From Colletes latitarsis (lineage: Eukaryota > Arthropoda > Insecta > Hymenoptera > Colletidae), in assembly GCF_051014445.1 (NCBI RefSeq), contig NW_027488367.1, positions 29,621,501-29,685,500 on the forward strand: a stretch of 64,000 nucleotides of DNA. The letters run 5' to 3'. The notes below the pieces were generated by a model. The model searched no databases. It was not told where the DNA came from and worked only from the letters and a program-made list of their open reading frames with translations. Shown piece after piece: positions 58,501 through 64,000 of the stretch (the stretch's first letter is position 1; each line of letters begins with the position of its first letter). The position numbers and the translations under genes are program-made.

Positions 58501-61500
58501 TTCGCATACTTGTTGGCCAGATCCTGGGCTTTTTCTAGTTTGGATCACGTAGTAATGTGGTACCACACTGAAACAGTCAATTAAACCTGGTTGCGATAAA
58601 TATTCTAGAAGATAACGCCGGTTTTGTCTGGGTTATGTCTGGTATTTGCAATCATTTGACTCATACTTTCGCATTTTTCGCATACTTGTTGTCCAGATCC
58701 TGCGTTTCTTCTGGTTTGGATTACATAGTAATGTGGTACCACACTGGAACAGTCAATGAAACCCTCTCGCGATTAATATTTTGGAGGATAACGCCGGTTA
58801 TGTCTGAGTTACGTCTGGTATTTGCCAGTACCAAGCTCAATCTTTCGCATTCTTCGCATACTTGTTGGCCAGATCCTGGGCTTTTCCTGATTTGGATCAC
58901 GTAGTAATGTGGTACTACACTGAAACAGTCAATTAAACGTGGTTCCGATTAATATTTTAGAGGATAACGCCGGTTATGTCTGGGTTAGTTCAGGTATTTG
59001 CAATCATCTGGCTCATACATTCGCATTTTTCGAATTCCTGTTGGCCAGATCCTGCGTTTTTTTCTGGTTTGATTACGTAGTAATGTGGTGCCACAACGAA
59101 ACAGTCAATTAAACCCGCTCGCGATTAATATTTTGGAGGATAACGCCGGTTATGTCTGAGTTACGTCTGGTATTTGCAATCATCTGACTCAGACTTTCGC
59201 ATTCTTCGCATACTTGTTGGCCATATCCTGGGCTTTTTCTGGATTGGATCACGTAGTAATGTGGTACTACACTGAAACAGTCAATTAAACGTGGTTCCGA
59301 TTAATATTTTAGAGGATAACGCCGGTTATGTCTGGGTTAGTTCAGGTATTTGCAATCATCTGGCTCATACATTCGCATTTTTCGAATTCCTGTTGGCCAG
59401 ATCCTGGGCTTTTTCTGGTTTGGATCACGTAGTAATGTGGTACTACACTGAAACAGTCAATTAAACGTGGTTCCGATTAATATTTTAGAGGATAACGCCG
59501 GTTATGTCTGGGTTATGTCTGGTATTTGCCATCATTTGACTCTTACTTTCGCATTTTTCGCATACTTGTTGTCCAGATCCTGGATTTTTTCTGGTTTGGA
59601 TTACATAGTAATGTGTACCACACCGAAATGTTCAATTAAACATGGTTCCGATTAATATTTTAGAGTATAACGCCGGTTATGTTTGTGTTAGGTCTGGTAT
59701 TTGCAATCATCTGCCTCATACTTTCGAATTTTTCGCATACTTGTTGGCCAGATCCTGGGTTTTTCCGGTTTCGATCACGTAGTAATATGGCACCACACTG
59801 AAACAGTCAATTAAACCTGGTTCCGATTAATATTTTAGAGGATAGCGACGCTTAGGTTTGTGTCTGGTCTGGTATTTGCAATCATCTGACTCAGACTTTC
59901 GCATTCTTCGCATACTTGTTGGCCAGATCCTGGGTTTTTTCCGGTTTGGATCTCGTAGTAATGTGGTACCACACTGAAACAGTCAATTAAACCTGGTTCC
60001 GATTGATATTATAGAGGATAACGGAGGTTAGGTTTGTGTTAGGTCTGGTATTTGGAATCAGCTGCCTCATACTTTCGCATTTTTCGCATACTTGAATGGC
60101 CAGATCCTGGGTTTTTGTCTGGATAGGATCACGTATCATTGTGGTACCACACTGAAACAGTCAATCAAACCTGGTTCCGATTAATATTTTAGAGGATAGC
60201 GGCGGTTAGGTTTGTGTTAGGTCTGGTATTTGGAATCAGCTGCCTCATACTTTCGCATTCTTCGCATACTTGTTGGCCAGATCCTGGGTTTTTTCCGGTT
60301 TGGATCACGTAGTAATGTGGTACCACACTGAAACAGTCAATTAAACCTGGTTCCGATTGATATTATAGAGGATAACGGCGGTTAGGTTTGTGTTAGGTCT
60401 GGTATTTGGAATCAGCTGCCTCATACTTTCGCATTTTTCGCATACTTGAATGGCCAGATCCTGGGTTTTTGTCTGGATAGGATCACGTATCATTGTGGTA
60501 CCACACTGAAACAGTCAATTAAACCTGGCTGCGATTAATATTTTAGAGGATAACGCCGGTAATGCCTGGGTTAGGTGTGGTATTTGCCGTCATCTAGCCT
60601 ATACTTTCGTATTTTTCGCATACTTGAATGGCCAGATCCTGGGCTTTTTCTGGTTTGGATCACGTAGTAATGTGGTACCACACTGAAACAGTCAATTAAA
60701 CCTGGTTCCGATTAATATTTTAGGGCATAATGCCGGTTATGTCTGGGTTAGGTCTGGTATTTGCTGTCATCTGACTCATACTTTCGCATTTTTCGCATAC
60801 TTGTCCAGATCCTGGATTTTGTCCGGTTTGGATCACGTAGTAATATGGTACCACACTGAAACAGTCAATCAAACCTGGTTCCGATTAATATTTTAGAGGA
60901 TAGCGGCGGTTAGGTTTGTGTCAGGTCTGGTATTTGCAATCATCTGACTCAGACTTTCGCATTCTTCGCATACTTGTTGGCCAGATCCGGGCATTTTCTG
61001 ATTTGGATCACGTAGTAATGTGGTACTACACTGAAACAGTCAATTAAACGTGGTTCCGATTAATATTTTAGTGGATAACGCCGGTTATGTCTGGGTTAGT
61101 TCAGGTATTTGCAATCATCTGGCTCATACATTCGCATTTTTCGAATTCCTGTTGGCCAGATCCTGGGTTTTTTTCTGGTCTGATTACGTAGTAATGTGGT
61201 GCCACAACGAAACAGTCAATTAAACCCGCTCGCGATTAATATTTTGGAGGATAACGCCGGTTATGTCTGAGTTACGTCTGGTATTTGCCAATACCTAGCT
61301 CATTCTTTCGCATTTTTCGCATACTTGTTGGCCAGATCCTGGGCTTTTTCTGGCTTGGATCACGTAGTATTGTGGTACCACACTGAAACAGTCAATTAAA
61401 CCTGGCTGCGATAAATATTCTAGAAGATAACGCCGGTTATGCCTGGGTTATGTCTGGTATTTGCAATCATTTGACTCATACTTTCGCATTTTTCGCATAC

Positions 61501-63540
61501 TTATTGTCCAGATCCTGGATTTCTTCTGGTTTGGATTACATGGTATCGTGGTACCACACTGAAACAGTCAATTAAACCTGGTTCCGATTAATATTTTAGA
61601 AGATAACGCCGGTTATGTCTGGGTTAGGTCTGGTATTTGCCATCATATGACTCGTACTTTCGCATTCTTCGCATACTTGTTGGCCAGATCCTGACTTTTT
61701 CTGATTTGGATCACGTAGTAATCTGGCACCACACCGAAACTGTCAATTATACCTGGTTGCGATTAATATTTTAGAAGATAACGCCGGTTATGTCTGGGTA
61801 AGGTCTGGTATTTGCTATCATCTGACTCATACTTTCGCATTTTTCGCATACTTGTTTTCCAAATCCTGGATTTTGTCCGGTTTGGGTCACGTAGTAATAT
61901 GGTACCACACTGAAACAGTCAATTAAACCTGGTTCCGATTAATATTTTAGAGGATAACCCCGGTTAGGTTTATGTTAGGTCTGGTTTTTGCAATCATCTG
62001 ACTCAGATTTTCGCATTCTTCGCATACTTGTTGGCCAGATCCTGGGCTTTTTCTGGTTTGGATCACGTAGTAATGTGGTACTACACTGAAACAGTCAATT
62101 AAACGTGGTTCCGATTAATATTTTAGAGGATAGCGCCGGTTATGTCTGGGTTAGTTCAGGTATTTGCAATCATCTGGCTCATACATTCGCATTTTTCGAA
62201 TTCCTGTTGGCCAGATCCTGGGTTTTTTCTGGTTTGATTACGTATTAATGTGGTGCCACAACGAAACAGTCAATTAATCCCGCTCGCGATTAATATTTTG
62301 GAGGATAACGCCGGTTATGTCTGAGTTACGTCTAGTATTTGCCAATACCAAGCTCATTCTTTCGCATTTTTCGCATACTTGTTGGCCAGATCCTGGGCTT
62401 TTTCTAGTTTGGATCACGTAGTAATGTGGTACCACACTGAAACAGTCAATTAAACCTGGTTGCGATAAATATTCTAGAAGATAACGCCGGTTATGTCTGG
62501 GTTATGTCTGGTATTTGCAATCATTTGACTCATACTTTCGCATTTTTCGCATACTTGTTGTCCAGATCCTGCGTTTCTTCTGGTTTGGATTACATAGTAA
62601 TGTGGTACCACACTGGAACAGTCAATGAAACCCTCTCGCGATTAATATTTTGGAGGATAACGCCGGTTATGTCTGAGTTACGTCTGGTATTTGCCAGTAC
62701 CAAGCTCAATCTTTCGCATTCTTCGCATACTTGTTGGCCAGATCCTGGGCTTTTTCTGATTTGGATCACGTAGTAATGTGGTACTACACTGAAACAGTCA
62801 ATTAAACGTGGTTCCGATTAATATTTTAGAGGATAACGCCGGTTATGTCTGGGTTAGTTCAGGTATTTGCAATCATCTGGCTCATACATTCGCATTTTTC
62901 GAATTCCTGTTGGCCAGATCCTGCGTTTTTTTCTGGTTTGATTACGTAGTAATGTGGTGCCACAACGAAACAGTCAATTAAACCCGCTCGCGATTAATAT
63001 TTTGGAGGATAACGCCGGTTATGTCTGAGTTACGTCTGGTATTTGCAATCATCTGACTCAGACTTTCGCATTCTTCGCATACTTGTTGGCCATATCCTGG
63101 GCTTTTTCTGGATTGGATCACGTAGTAATGTGGTACTACACTGAAACAGTCAATTAAACGTGGTTCCGATTAATATTTTAGAGGATAACGCCGGTTATGT
63201 CTGGGTTAGTTCAGGTATTTGCAATCATCTGGCTCATACATTCGCATTTTTCGAAATCCTGTTGGCCAGATCCTGGGCTTTTTCTGGTTTGGATCACGTA
63301 GTAATGTGGTACTACACTGAAACAGTCAATTAAACGTGGTTCCGATTAATATTTTAGAGGATAACGCCGGTTATGTCTGGGTTATGTCTGGTATTTGCCA
63401 TCATTTGACTCTTACTTTCGCATTTTTCGCATACTTGTTGTCCAGATCCTGGATTTTTTCTGGTTTGGATTACATAGTAATGTGTACCACACCGAAATGT
63501 TCAATTAAACATGGTTCCGATTAATATTTTAGAGTATAAT
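52540..63540. repeat. long higher-order repeat, 25, 23 and 22 monomers
   Basis: A block beginning near GGCATTTTCTGATTTGG at about 52550 recurs at about 56945 and 60989 (shifts of about 4396 and 4044 bp). Landmarks 58635/62504 and 59467/63336 are both exactly 3869 bp apart. The drop from 4044 to 3869 is explained by one missing monomer in the last copy: the one around 57871-58046 with CATTCATCCCATAC. Within the first copy, 54016 and 55422 show an extra 8-monomer (1406 bp) duplication. Confidence 0.85.
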
Positions 63541-64000
63541 GCCGGTTATGTCTGCGTTAGGTCTGGTATTTGCTGTCATCTGACTCATACTTTCGCATTT
63601 TTCGCATACTTGTTGTCCAGATCCTGGATTTTGTCCGGTTTGGATCACGTAGTAATATGGTACCACACTGAAACAGTCAATTAAACCTGGTTCCGAATAA
63701 TATTTTAGAGGATAACGCCGGTTAGGTGTGTGTTAGGTCTGGTATTTGCAATCATCTGACTCAGACTTTCGCATTCTTCGCATACTTGTTGGCCAGATCG
63801 GGGGTATTTTCTGATTTGGATCACGTAGTACTGTGGTACTACACTGAAACAGTCAACTAAACGTGGTTCCGATTAATATTTTAGAGGATAACGCCGGTTA
63901 TGTCTGGGTTATGTCTGGTATTTGCAACCATTTGACTCATACTTTCGCATTTTTCGCATACTTGTTGTCCAGAGCCTGGATTTTTTCTGGTTTGGATTAC

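Larger units (their letters stand above)
46220..64000. repeat. 176-bp satellite array, right segment
   Basis: About 101 monomers starting with the second CTGG of the E2 duplication. No gene or other insertion was recognised. It includes the 177-bp CTTGAATGGCC class, a 3-monomer repeat near 49.0-50.0 kb, and long higher-order repeats from about 52.5 kb. Confidence 0.97.

Noticed and set aside
1..64000. CENP-B box in the satellite monomer
   Set aside because: No stretch in the monomer fits the TTCG....A..CGGG core; TTCGCATACTTG lacks the required right half.

Overview
The window is eukaryotic, almost certainly insect, heterochromatin. About 46 kb of the 64 kb is one tandem satellite with a monomer of about 176 bp, roughly 260 monomers, in higher-order repeats (HORs) of several sizes. 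Three retroelements interrupt it, and each leaves a readable target-site duplication (TSD) in the satellite. The element types (an R1-like non-LTR element, Ty3/Gypsy elements, and an errantivirus with a baculovirus-F-like envelope) point to an insect. A hymenopteran is only my impression. No host single-copy gene, tRNA or rRNA was seen.

Layout. 1-5030: satellite. 5031-5869: 5'-truncated non-LTR retrotransposon on the minus strand with a 31-nt poly(A) tail and a 13-bp TSD. 5870-29049: satellite with 7-, 8- and about 22-monomer HORs. 29050-34772: element E1, a 5.7-kb Ty3/Gypsy LTR retrotransposon (310-bp LTRs, TSD ATAT) with gag and pol joined by a -1 frameshift at GGGAAAC; gag carries one in-frame TGA. 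34773-35065: 293 bp of satellite. 35066-46219: element E2, an 11.15-kb errantivirus-like element (1259-bp LTRs, TSD CTGG) with gag, pol (-1 frameshift at TTTAAAC), an F-like env and a fourth ORF. 46220-64000: satellite again, including a 22-25-monomer HOR in three successive copies. In both E1 and E2 the two LTRs look identical by eye, so both insertions are recent.

The most interesting content is in E2. Downstream of env it carries a 196-codon ORF that reads as a complete extended Tudor domain, the module germline piRNA-pathway proteins use to bind methyl-arginine on Piwi proteins. This stretch is visibly richer in G+C than the AT-rich gag-pol-env, which suggests a captured host gene. Each E2 LTR also holds nine 33-nt hairpin units. 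Both the inner 6-bp and the outer 4-bp stems keep pairing through compensatory changes, and G-U wobbles occur only in the sense orientation, so the structure most likely acts in the sense RNA. A retroelement carrying a Tudor protein plus a conserved RNA-hairpin array is the best candidate here for an undescribed system, possibly a counter-defence against or hijacking of the piRNA machinery. That function is inference.
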